DNA of 5,775 nt from Clostridia bacterium (GCA_017553025.1 JAFZNF010000188.1:1-5775); one strand, 5' to 3'; shown: positions 1-5,775, numbered from the stretch's first letter. Numbers and translations: made by a program. The notes: generated by a model not told the origin, from the letters alone.

Positions 1-79
1 CCACCTGTGCCCCGTTTTGCGGTTTTTTTGTATTTGAAGATTTGCCGCTCGTTTTACGAGTTTTAGTCCCATTTGCCAT
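1..79 (-). CDS. N-terminal fragment of a basic protein, possibly FtsK/SpoIIIE-type DNA translocase
   Basis: Only the first 26 codons lie in the window; the gene runs off the left edge. The ATG is at 79-77 on the minus strand, and no in-frame upstream ATG, GTG or TTG is nearby. The visible N-terminus (MANGTKTRKTSGKSSNTKKP) is hydrophilic and rich in K, T, S and N. Such a short basic low-complexity leader ahead of the membrane segments is common in clostridial FtsK/SpoIIIE translocases, but it is not diagnostic and another protein with a basic tail is possible. A Shine-Dalgarno-like AAAGGA (complement of 93-98) sits about 13 bases upstream, a rather long spacing. A good extended -10 promoter lies further upstream (155-184), which supports a real gene start here. 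The gene is divergent from walR. The gene call is fairly secure; the function is a guess. Confidence 0.55.
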   Translation of the reverse strand, partial: MANGTKTRKTSGKSSNTKKPQNGAQV

Positions 80-154
80 TTTATATAACCATTCCTTTCT
101 TCCCGTATCTGCGGAAAAATAAATAAAGGTCGAAATAATCCATAATATTTAATA

Positions 155-184
155 ATTATATCACACTTTCCTTTATAAAGTCCA
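155..184 (-). promoter_or_regulatory. Sigma-A-type promoter of the leftward gene
   Basis: Read on the minus strand, TGGACT (179-184, 4 of 6 to TTGACA) is followed by an 18-base spacer and a perfect TATAAT (155-160) preceded by TG at -15/-14 (extended -10). The predicted start is near 148, giving an untranslated leader of roughly 70 bases before the ATG at 79. Confidence 0.6.
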
Positions 185-268
185 TATTTTTCTGAAAAAA
201 GTTTCGGTCAAATGCCATTTTTTGCAATATTTTTCCAAAATCACGAAATTTATCGAAAAAATGTTTAT

Positions 269-289
269 TTTTGAAAATAATTTTCAAAA
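269..289. repeat. 9-bp perfect inverted repeat upstream of the walR promoter
   Basis: TTTTGAAAA (269-277) and TTTTCAAAA (281-289) form a perfect inverted repeat with a 3-base spacer (TAA). It ends 5 bases before the walR -35 hexamer, so it sits where an UP element or an upstream operator would act. It has little G+C and no downstream T-tract, so it is unlikely to be a terminator. It does not match the direct-repeat WalR consensus. Its role is unknown; an A/T-rich UP element that happens to be palindromic is the simplest reading. Confidence 0.4.
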
Positions 290-294
290 TAGTA

Positions 295-323
295 TTGAAG
301 AATTGCACAAAATCTGCTAAAAT
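295..323 (+). promoter_or_regulatory. Promoter of the walRK operon
   Basis: TTGAAG (295-300, 4 of 6 to TTGACA) is followed by a 17-base spacer and TAAAAT (318-323, 5 of 6 to TATAAT). TG at 315-316 makes it an extended -10 promoter. Predicted transcription starts near 330, leaving a leader of about 48 bases before walR. A/T-rich DNA upstream could act as an UP element. No clear pair of TGTWAH half-sites is seen here, so autoregulation of walRK by WalR is not supported at this promoter. Confidence 0.6.
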
Positions 324-377
324 ATAGTAGAGTGTTTTTATCGTTTTCAATAAAAATATAGGAGGGATAACCCGAAT

Positions 378-1079
378 ATGAACGAAAAATGTGTTTTGAT
401 TGTGGAAGATGAACAGGCAATAATAGATATTTTAAAATTTAATTTTACAAAAGAAGGCTACCGCGTAGTTGAGGCTATGGACGGAGAGACGGGGCTGTCC
501 CTTGCTCTTTCGGAAAATCCCGACCTTATACTGCTTGATGTTATGCTCCCGAAAATGGACGGATTTGAGGTATGCAAAAAGGTGCGTGAAAAGTCCTCCG
601 TGCCTATAATTATGCTTACCGCACGTGAAGAAGAGGTTGACAAGGTTTTGGGACTGGAACTCGGTGCTGACGACTATATGACAAAGCCTTTCTCTATCCG
701 CGAGCTGACTGCAAGGGTAAAGGCAAATCTGCGCCGCACCTCAATTGACCGTGAACAACTATCGGGCGGAAATGCGGAAACCATTTCATCGGGCGAGCTT
801 TTAATAAACCTTGAAAGATATGAGGTTTCCAAGCGCGGAAAGGTCATAGATATAACTTTGCGCGAATTTGAGCTTTTGAAGTTTTTGGCACAGCAGCCCG
901 AAAAAATTTTCTCAAGGGAAAATCTTTTGGAAAATGTGTGGGGTTATGAATACTATGGTGACGTGAGAACGGTAGATGTTACCGTAAGGCGTCTTCGCGA
1001 AAAAATTGAGGACGACCCGGGTATGCCGCGCTACATCATAACAAAACGCGGAGTGGGATATTACTTCAATAAGGCGTGA
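378..1079 (+). CDS. walR: WalR (YycF) response regulator, OmpR/PhoB family
   Basis: This 233-residue cytoplasmic transcription factor is the output of the WalRK system, which controls peptidoglycan hydrolases and cell-wall turnover in Firmicutes. The receiver domain (about 4-118) has the acidic pair E10/D11, phosphoacceptor D54 in LLDVMLPKMDG, T81 and K103. The OmpR-type winged-helix DNA-binding domain (about 137-231) carries the near-invariant stretch VWGYEYYGDVRTVDVTVRRL (188-207), followed by LREKIEDDP and the wing TKRGVGYYF. This region is much closer to Bacillus WalR/YycF than to PhoP or generic OmpR regulators. Length matches the family (about 235). The start is supported by AGGAGGG (360-366), 11 bases upstream. 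walK follows after 4 bases. A PhoP-type regulator is the main alternative, but the downstream yycH- and yycI-like genes argue for WalR. Confidence 0.93.
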   Translation: MNEKCVLIVEDEQAIIDILKFNFTKEGYRVVEAMDGETGLSLALSENPDLILLDVMLPKMDGFEVCKKVREKSSVPIIMLTAREEEVDKVLGLELGADDYMTKPFSIRELTARVKANLRRTSIDREQLSGGNAETISSGELLINLERYEVSKRGKVIDITLREFELLKFLAQQPEKIFSRENLLENVWGYEYYGDVRTVDVTVRRLREKIEDDPGMPRYIITKRGVGYYFNKA

Positions 1080-1083
1080 TGCA

Positions 1084-2826
1084 ATGTTTAAAAGTATCCA
1101 GACAAAGATTGTAACAATTTTTATATTGGTAATTCTTTCTGTTGTGACGGTAATAGGTACTTTTATGACCACAAATATCGTCAAACTCTACAACAATGAA
1201 TTTTCCGTTATGATGGAGCAGGTTTTTACGCCTGCTCTTGTTTCCGAGCTTGAAAAAAGCGCGCAAAACGGCGGCGCAGGCGGTATATGGGATATTGTAA
1301 GCTCATATATAGGTCCTTTGGGCATTGACACATACAGATTTTACAGCATTTTGGACTCAAAAACGGGAGATGTACTCTTAACCTCGGACGAGGCAAAGAG
1401 CAGTGCTAACGAAAAAAGCGATAACTTAATACTCGCTATGACGGGAAAGGTAGGCAATACCGTAAATACGCAAAAAAGCTATATGGATTATGCACTGCCG
1501 ATAGGGGAGCAATATATCGTCTATGTAAAGGATACAAAGGACGAAATCAATTCCATAACCCGAAACGTATTATTTATACTTATTGAGGCTCTGCTTGTTT
1601 CCGTACTTATATCCATACTGCTCGGCTACTTCTTCGGCAGAACAATCACAAAGCCTATACGCGACCTGACAAAAAGCACAGAGCATATTGCAGAGGGAAA
1701 ATTTGACATAGTGAGCGGTATAAAGTCTGATGATGAAATCGGAATTCTTTCCGATACCTTTAACTATATGTCCTCAACTCTCAAGCGCACGGTAAATGAA
1801 GTGAACTCAGAGAAAAACAAGGTGGAAACCATACTCCAAAATATGACAGACGGAATTTTAGCATTCAATCTGTCAGGAAAGCTTATACACATAAATCCCG
1901 AGGCAAAGCGCTTAATCGGCAGAACATTTTATGATGATTTGCAGTTTGATACCTTTTTTAAAGAAATCGGTGCAGATATTTCAATGGGAAATATCATATA
2001 CATTAACGATGATAAAAAAACCGAGCGCGAGGCGGTGATTGGTGGGAGAGTTATACGTTTCACCTTTGCTCCCTTCAATCTTGAAAACAAGATAAGCGGC
2101 ATTATAGTGGTTGTCCACGATATCACAAATCAGCAAAAGCTGGAAAATGCCCGGCGTGAATTTGTTGCAAATGTATCGCACGAGCTGCGCACTCCATTAA
2201 CAACTGTAAAATCCTATGCCGAAACGCTTATGGATATGGACATAGACGACAAAGAGACGCAAAACCGCTTTTTGGACACTATTGCGGGCGAGGCAGACCG
2301 TATGACAAGGATAGTAAAGGACCTTTTAACTCTTTCGCGCCTTGATGAAGGTCAGTATCAGTTAAAACCCTTTGAGCGCGTAAATTTGTCACAATTAGTT
2401 TCGGAAATTGTGGAAAAAATGTTTTTTGCAGCAAAGGAAAAACATCAGGATATAACCTTAAGCGCAAAAAAAACACCCGTTTATGTTATGACAGACCGTG
2501 ACAAATTGGAGCAGGTTATAATAAATATTATTTCAAATGCAGTAAAATACACACCCGAAAACGGAAAGATTGAAGTGTCCTGCGAAAAGATATATAAGGA
2601 CGCTTATATAAAGGTGCGCGACAACGGTATCGGCATACCTGCCGAAAATCTGCCAAGAATTTTTGAACGGTTTTACCGCGTAGATAATGCACGCTCGCGC
2701 GAAACAGGCGGAACAGGTCTCGGGCTTGCCATAGCAAAGCAGATTATGACTCAGCTCGGCGGCGATATCAGTATAAACAGCACCTACGGAGAGGGTACAG
2801 AGGTAATAATTTCCGTACCTGTTTAA
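1084..2826 (+). CDS. walK: WalK (YycG) sensor histidine kinase
   Basis: This 580-residue membrane kinase autophosphorylates on histidine and passes the phosphate to WalR. Domains in order: TM1 (about 9-31); an extracytoplasmic sensor of about 130 residues (32-160), of the size and placement of the Cache-like WalK sensor; TM2 (about 162-185); HAMP (about 186-238, TKPIRDL...DDEIGILSDTFNYM); PAS (about 243-350, ILQNMTDGILAFNLSGKLIHIN through VVVHDITNQQ, two segments); HisKA (about 356-422) with H366 in FVANVSHELRTPL; and HATPase_c (about 465-580) with N-box N485, G1 DNGIGIP (513-519), F-box FERFY (527-531) and G2 GGTGLGL (542-548). This is the full WalK architecture and close to its usual length (about 610). 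All catalytic motifs are intact. AAGG (1071-1074) lies 9 bases before the ATG, inside the end of walR, so the two are probably translationally coupled. Confidence 0.93.
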   Translation: MFKSIQTKIVTIFILVILSVVTVIGTFMTTNIVKLYNNEFSVMMEQVFTPALVSELEKSAQNGGAGGIWDIVSSYIGPLGIDTYRFYSILDSKTGDVLLTSDEAKSSANEKSDNLILAMTGKVGNTVNTQKSYMDYALPIGEQYIVYVKDTKDEINSITRNVLFILIEALLVSVLISILLGYFFGRTITKPIRDLTKSTEHIAEGKFDIVSGIKSDDEIGILSDTFNYMSSTLKRTVNEVNSEKNKVETILQNMTDGILAFNLSGKLIHINPEAKRLIGRTFYDDLQFDTFFKEIGADISMGNIIYINDDKKTEREAVIGGRVIRFTFAPFNLENKISGIIVVVHDITNQQKLENARREFVANVSHELRTPLTTVKSYAETLMDMDIDDKETQNRFLDTIAGEADRMTRIVKDLLTLSRLDEGQYQLKPFERVNLSQLVSEIVEKMFFAAKEKHQDITLSAKKTPVYVMTDRDKLEQVIINIISNAVKYTPENGKIEVSCEKIYKDAYIKVRDNGIGIPAENLPRIFERFYRVDNARSRETGGTGLGLAIAKQIMTQLGGDISINSTYGEGTEVIISVPV

Positions 2827-2827
2827 A

Positions 2828-2866
2828 TGTTATATGCTTTTAACCGTAGTGTAACATCTTTGTAAT
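2828..2866 (+). promoter_or_regulatory. Candidate WalR-binding array, four half-sites at 11-bp period
   Basis: The published WalR consensus is TGTWAH-N5-TGTWAH. TGTAAC (2850-2855), five bases, then TGTAAT (2861-2866) is a perfect match. Two further half-sites continue upstream at the same 11-bp period: TTTAAC (2839-2844, 5 of 6) and TGTTAT (2828-2833, 6 of 6). The array begins 2 bases after the walK stop codon. Its last half-site ends exactly 10 bases before a TATAAT, so the core pair occupies the -35 region, as in class II activation by OmpR/PhoB-family regulators. This placement predicts activation, but it is inferred. The opposite strand also weakly resembles a PhoP box, because the two consensus sequences are related. 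Confidence 0.65.
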
Positions 2867-2873
2867 AACCTTG

Positions 2874-2882
2874 TGTTATAAT
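2874..2882 (+). promoter_or_regulatory. Internal promoter -10 for the secreted-protein/yycHI genes
   Basis: A perfect TATAAT (2877-2882) is preceded by TGT (2874-2876), an extended -10. At 16-18 bases upstream no recognisable TTGACA is present; that position is filled by the WalR-box pair, which is typical of activator-dependent promoters. Transcription would start near 2889, giving a leader of about 28 bases. No terminator is seen before 5549, so the transcript should also cover yycH and yycI. Confidence 0.6.
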
Positions 2883-2902
2883 GTAAATACCTAAAATCTA
2901 TG

Positions 2903-2908
2903 AAAGGA
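2903..2908 (+). promoter_or_regulatory. Ribosome binding site that fixes the start at 2917
   Basis: AAAGGA (2903-2908) lies 8 bases before the ATG at 2917. An in-frame ATG at 2908 overlaps this site and would itself have no ribosome binding site, so it is not the likely start. Confidence 0.7.
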
Positions 2909-2916
2909 TGTTGAGT

Positions 2917-3369
2917 ATGAAGAAAAAGTTTATTTCCCTGCTTCTATCGCTGTTGGTGGTGTTCTCTTTCTCGTATACCTCTTTTGCCGCATATGAGACT
3001 TCAATTCCGCTGTCGGCACAGGGTAATTCAACGAGCCTCATTTATATAAAACGGCCGCGTTCACTCTCAGGCTCAACCTCCGATAAAACATATACCATTT
3101 CCGCGACAGGTCTGCAAAACACGAAAGTCCGTGTTTACAGGCTCACATCAGGTGACACCTGCGAGATTATCAAGTCGGAAAAACAGATAGGTGCATCAGG
3201 TCTTTTCAGCACCGTTGTTGAACTTCCCGAAAGCAACAATACTTTCGTTATTTACGCGGAAAACGGTCTATCAAATCAAGTTGTAAAACTTCAGATTTCT
3301 AAAGTGAAAAAGAGCACTGTAGATAAGCTGAAAAGTGTTACTGTAAACGTGCTTAACTTTCTTAAATAA
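2917..3369 (+). CDS. Small secreted protein, probable Ig-like beta fold, unknown function
   Basis: I do not recognise this 150-residue protein. It starts with a classical Sec signal peptide: MKKK, a hydrophobic core (about 5-20) and a signal-peptidase I site at SFA-A (after residue 24) or one residue later. There is no lipobox, LPXTG or transmembrane anchor, so release or non-covalent wall retention is expected. The mature part (about 125 residues) alternates strand-like segments in the pattern of bacterial Ig-like domains: TYTISATGLQNTKVRVYR (58-75), GLFSTVVELPESNNTFVIYA (95-114) and NQVVKLQISK (120-129). It ends in a basic helix-like tail with KKSTVDKLKS (131-140). No catalytic motif is visible. 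There is a single cysteine, C82. It sits between walK and yycH behind a WalR-box promoter, and its stop codon TAA overlaps an ATG in the yycH frame. A role in the wall or in WalK sensing is inference from context only. Confidence 0.8.
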   Translation: MKKKFISLLLSLLVVFSFSYTSFAAYETSIPLSAQGNSTSLIYIKRPRSLSGSTSDKTYTISATGLQNTKVRVYRLTSGDTCEIIKSEKQIGASGLFSTVVELPESNNTFVIYAENGLSNQVVKLQISKVKKSTVDKLKSVTVNVLNFLK

Positions 3370-3370
3370 T

Positions 3371-3374
3371 GAGG
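3371..3374 (+). promoter_or_regulatory. Ribosome binding site that favours the yycH start at 3381
   Basis: GAGG (3371-3374) is 6 bases from ATG 3381. The alternative in-frame ATG at 3369 overlaps the preceding stop (TAATG), lacks its own upstream site and would add only MRLA. YycH proteins typically begin close to the MKKERIKSIL-like segment, which fits 3381. Confidence 0.6.
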
Positions 3375-3380
3375 TTGGCT

Positions 3381-4706
3381 ATGAAAAAAGAGAGAATTAA
3401 GAGTATCCTTTTAATTATGCTCATAATTACAAATCTTGTGTTAGCCGAAAAAATATTGGTAAATGAAAAATTATGGCTTTCCGGCTATAATTTTTTTATT
3501 AGCACAAGAAATAACCGAAAAAAGAATTCTGCGTCGGTAACCGAAAGCCTTTCTATGCCCGAAAAAATTATCGTAAATACAGGCTATCAGTCCAGCCGTT
3601 TTATTTACACGAGGGCAAGCGAGCATTTTGCAGATATAAACGCTACATCATCAGAAGTTATAAAATCTGCGCTTTCAGACACAAAATCAGTTTTGCAAAT
3701 CAGCGCGGAGGACTGGTATTCCGCTCTTACTGCAAAATCACTCTATCTTAGTTATTCCTGCTTATTTACCCCGAATATATATGCATCATTTTTAGGAATT
3801 CCTGAGCCTCAGCTTCCAATTGCGGAGTTTTCTGACATAGTCATAGGTGAAAACGGAAATGTTTATCTTGGCGGCGATGGTACCTACTGTAAAATCCCGG
3901 AGGTATCATCACTTATAAGCCCCATAATACAGTCTGCGGCGGAAGAATATTCCGACGAAGAGTCGGTTATCAACTACTCATTTGACCTGAATTTTGACAA
4001 AAATTCAGGCGATGAAACTACTGTTTTGTCACCTATGATTTTGATTTATTCGGAGCCTGTTACCGCCCTTACGGTAATTCCGCAAAACCCTGTCCAAAAG
4101 GACAGCCAGGTAAATGAAAAAGCACTTTCTAACATTTTGCCCGTTTTCGGAGTAAACAAAAGCTCTGCAAGAAGATATACCGAGGCGGACGGTACCTTGG
4201 TTTATGTTGAAAATAACGGTATTTTGAAAATAACACCAAGCGGTATTTTAACTTTTACCGCACGCGGAAACGGAATTAGACTTCAGGGCGGAGGGGACTC
4301 ATCAAAAATTGCATCATTCATTGACAATGTAAACAGCAAAATGGATATTGACGCGGATATTTGCCTGACACTTGCCAGAATAAATGATAATACAGCACAT
4401 TTTGAATTTGATTATACTATAGAGGGGTATCCCGTAAAATATAAGGATACTCACGCATTCTCTGCAACATTAGAAAACGGATATCTAACAGAATATTCAC
4501 AAATCCTGCGCCGATTTAACGTTACCGATAATCAAGGGGTATCGCCGGATTTTATACAAGCGCTTGATGATGTAATCGCCTCTTACCGAGGCTCGCTGCA
4601 AGAGATGCGCATAACGAAAATGTACCCCGCCTTTTTCGACGTGCTTTCAGGCGAAGAAATGAGCATTGACTGGAATATTGACGTCGATAATATTCTCGCA
4701 CAGTAG
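3381..4706 (+). CDS. yycH: YycH-like (WalH) regulator of WalK, membrane-anchored
   Basis: This 441-residue protein has a single N-terminal membrane anchor (about 6-22) after the short cytoplasmic start MKKERIKS; the rest is predicted to be outside the cell. In Bacillus subtilis YycH, with YycI, binds WalK through the membrane segments and restrains it; in Staphylococcus aureus the pair activates it. Evidence: the N-terminal motif resembles the family start; length is close to B. subtilis YycH (about 455); and features that look family-like include SLYLSYSCLF and SFLGIP in the first half, RYTEADGTLVYVENNG (265-280) and FDYTIEGYPVKY (343-354). Position in a wal operon just before a YycI-like gene is strong support. 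Overall sequence divergence from characterised homologues looks high, so I rely on context as well as sequence. Start chosen at 3381 on the ribosome binding site. Confidence 0.8.
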   Translation: MKKERIKSILLIMLIITNLVLAEKILVNEKLWLSGYNFFISTRNNRKKNSASVTESLSMPEKIIVNTGYQSSRFIYTRASEHFADINATSSEVIKSALSDTKSVLQISAEDWYSALTAKSLYLSYSCLFTPNIYASFLGIPEPQLPIAEFSDIVIGENGNVYLGGDGTYCKIPEVSSLISPIIQSAAEEYSDEESVINYSFDLNFDKNSGDETTVLSPMILIYSEPVTALTVIPQNPVQKDSQVNEKALSNILPVFGVNKSSARRYTEADGTLVYVENNGILKITPSGILTFTARGNGIRLQGGGDSSKIASFIDNVNSKMDIDADICLTLARINDNTAHFEFDYTIEGYPVKYKDTHAFSATLENGYLTEYSQILRRFNVTDNQGVSPDFIQALDDVIASYRGSLQEMRITKMYPAFFDVLSGEEMSIDWNIDVDNILAQ

Positions 4707-4724
4707 AGGAACGGAGATTTTTTT

Positions 4725-5546
4725 ATGAGCCGTGAAAGAATTAAAACAATCCTTATAATACTGTTTCTGTTTACCGACATTTTTTTGGCTTTTAGTATTT
4801 TCACAGCAAAAAAAGAGGAAACATCAATATCGCCCGATGTAATGGACTCGGCAGTACAGATACTAAAAGAGCATAACATTTTACTTGACAAGTCTGTTAT
4901 TCCCGCAAAATTTCCGCACGCATCAGTGCTTCAGGCAGATAATATTATTTCGGATTATGAGAGCTTTGCAAAATCCGTGCTTGGCGACGGTTTTTCATCA
5001 CGCGGTGACGGTTTGTTTTGGGGCAAAGATGCCGAGCTTACCATATCAGGGGATCGTTTCTGCTTTAAATCCCTTGAAAACTCAGACATTTCTAAAAGCT
5101 ATACTATAAGCGAGGCGCAAAAATCTGTCTTTTCTTACCTTAAAGCGCTTGGGTTTAATATTTCAGGTGCAAAAGTCGTTTCTTCATCAGCAGACGGCGG
5201 AATTTGCAATATGAAAATACGCGGATTTGCCCAAAATTTGCCCGTCTATTCTTCGGAAATAGATATAGCGGTATCAAGCGGCGGAGTAATTTCCCTTTCG
5301 GGAAGCTGGTTTAACCCGCGTGACAGTATAGGTGAGGACAGCTCCTTAAAAAGCATTACAGCAATATTGGTTGATTTTGCATCATCATATGACGGTGTCA
5401 AGCAAAAATCGATAAAATCGATAGAACTCGGGTACAGCGTTTTTGACAGCGCAACCTATCACAAGTCAGCGTCTTTGATACCTGTAACCAAATTAACGCT
5501 AAATGGCGGAAATGAATACTTTTTGGATTCGCGTGCATCGGAATAG
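4725..5546 (+). CDS. yycI: YycI-like (WalI) regulator of WalK, membrane-anchored
   Basis: This 273-residue protein has one N-terminal membrane segment (about 6-26, after MSRER) and an extracytoplasmic domain. It is the expected partner of YycH in controlling WalK; B. subtilis YycI has about 280 residues. Family-like features are GFAQNLPVYSSEIDIAVSSG (167-186), SIELGYSVFD (232-241) and a C-terminal LIPVTKLTLNGGNEYFLD (251-268), the pattern of a terminal beta strand carrying an N-G-x-E-Y/F segment. The segment ERIKTILIILFLFTDIFLA closely parallels the start of the upstream YycH-like protein (ERIKSILLIMLIITNLVLA). GGAG (4713-4716) lies 8 bases before the ATG, and only 18 bases separate it from yycH, so the two are co-transcribed. 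It is the last gene of the operon; no walJ (metallo-beta-lactamase fold) or htrA follows. Confidence 0.82.
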   Translation: MSRERIKTILIILFLFTDIFLAFSIFTAKKEETSISPDVMDSAVQILKEHNILLDKSVIPAKFPHASVLQADNIISDYESFAKSVLGDGFSSRGDGLFWGKDAELTISGDRFCFKSLENSDISKSYTISEAQKSVFSYLKALGFNISGAKVVSSSADGGICNMKIRGFAQNLPVYSSEIDIAVSSGGVISLSGSWFNPRDSIGEDSSLKSITAILVDFASSYDGVKQKSIKSIELGYSVFDSATYHKSASLIPVTKLTLNGGNEYFLDSRASE

Positions 5547-5548
5547 TG

Positions 5549-5579
5549 AAAAACACAGGACTCAGTCCTGTGTTTTTTT
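5549..5579. terminator. Bidirectional intrinsic terminator between yycI and trmB
   Basis: A near-perfect hairpin: ACACAGGAC (5553-5561) pairs with GTCCTGTGT (5565-5573) around a 3-base TCA loop, and A-T pairs extend the stem outward. On the plus strand it is followed by a run of seven T (5573-5579), a strong terminator for the wal operon just after the yycI stop (5544-5546). On the minus strand the A run at 5549-5553 gives a five-U tail, so it can also end trmB. The trmB stop codon (5564-5562) is the loop of the hairpin. Confidence 0.88.
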
Positions 5580-5775
5580 ATCGTCCCAACCGAAATATGT
5601 CGCGCAGACGCGGTAAATCGGCATACCCTGCTCGGAAAACTTTGTTTCGTATTCTGTCATAACATTATCTTCAAAATCAGAATTATGCAAATCGAAACAA
5701 ATCTGTGACATTTTGAAATTTTCCTCTGCAAAAGAGTTCAGCGAAAACTCAAAAAGCGCCTTGTTATCGGTCTTA
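5562..5775 (-). CDS. trmB: TrmB, tRNA (guanine-N7)-methyltransferase, C-terminal part
   Basis: Only the last 70 codons are in the window; the gene continues past the right edge. TrmB uses S-adenosylmethionine to form 7-methylguanosine at position 46 in the variable loop of tRNAs. The visible part has the typical C-terminal signature: [15 protein letters not shown] at the start, [19 protein letters not shown], then [11 protein letters not shown]. The TD and TEYE motifs belong to the substrate-binding region in this family. The methyl-donor site lies outside the window. The gene converges on yycI and shares its terminator; its last codons and TGA stop form part of the hairpin. Confidence 0.92.
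   Translation of the reverse strand, partial: KTDNKALFEFSLNSFAEENFKMSQICFDLHNSDFEDNVMTEYETKFSEQGMPIYRVCATYFGWDDKKTQD

Noticed and set aside
156..350. Minus-strand open frame of 64 codons in the walR upstream region
   Set aside because: It begins with TTG, has no ribosome binding site, runs through both promoters, and its F/K/I-rich translation is what A/T-rich DNA gives by chance.
1079..1083. ATG overlapping the walR stop (TGATG) as the walK start
   Set aside because: It is in a different frame from the kinase; ATG 1084 with AAGG 9 bases upstream is the start.
912..1184. Minus-strand open frame opposite the walR/walK junction
   Set aside because: It is antisense to the conserved WalR winged helix and WalK TM1; its hydrophobic stretch is the complement of TM1.
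378..2826. Identity as PhoP/PhoR, a phosphate-responsive pair with similar architecture
   Set aside because: The regulator's DNA-binding region matches WalR closely and yycH- and yycI-like genes follow; no phosphate-transport gene is present. PhoP remains a weak alternative.
2827..2857. Inverted repeat ATGTTA (2827-2832) / TAACAT (2852-2857) after walK as a terminator
   Set aside because: The stem is 6 bp with a single G-C pair and a 19-base loop, and no T-tract follows. It is explained by half-sites of the WalR array.
2908..2916. Upstream in-frame ATG adding MLS to the secreted protein
   Set aside because: It overlaps the AAAGGA ribosome binding site used by ATG 2917 and has none of its own; a MKKK start is also the better signal peptide.
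4583..4891. Minus-strand open frame of 102 codons opposite the yycH/yycI junction
   Set aside because: It lies antisense to two well-supported genes, including the yycI start, and its translation shows no recognisable domain.

Overview
The window carries a WalRK-type (YycFG) cell-wall two-component locus, most likely from an anaerobic Clostridia-class Firmicute. The evidence is moderately AT-rich DNA with frequent ATA and AAA codons, strong purine-rich Shine-Dalgarno sequences, and a WalR/WalK pair followed by YycH- and YycI-like membrane regulators, a gene set confined to Firmicutes. I cannot name a genus.

Layout. Positions 1-79 hold the first 26 codons of a minus-strand gene with a lysine/serine/threonine-rich N-terminus (possibly an FtsK/SpoIIIE translocase, not certain). 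Positions 80-377 form an AT-rich divergent intergenic region with a minus-strand promoter (155-184), a plus-strand promoter for walR (295-323) and a 9-bp inverted repeat (269-289) just upstream of the latter; I see no gene in it. walR (378-1079) and walK (1084-2826) are 4 bases apart. Between walK and the next gene (2827-2916) lies an internal promoter whose -35 region is replaced by a direct-repeat array matching the WalR recognition consensus. Next come a small secreted protein of unknown function (2917-3369), a YycH-like protein (3381-4706) and a YycI-like protein (4725-5546), closely spaced and apparently co-transcribed. A bidirectional terminator (5549-5579) ends the operon and overlaps the 3' end of the convergent trmB (5562 to the window edge).

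How the genes fit together. WalK senses an envelope signal and phosphorylates WalR. YycH and YycI are membrane-anchored extracytoplasmic proteins known in Bacillus and Staphylococcus to modulate WalK. The unusual part is a secreted, probably Ig-like protein inserted between walK and yycH, and an internal WalR-box promoter placed so that WalR could control this protein plus yycH and yycI separately from walRK. That would make a feedback loop in which the kinase's product controls its own modulators and a new extracellular component. The site match and layout are seen in the sequence; the loop is inference.
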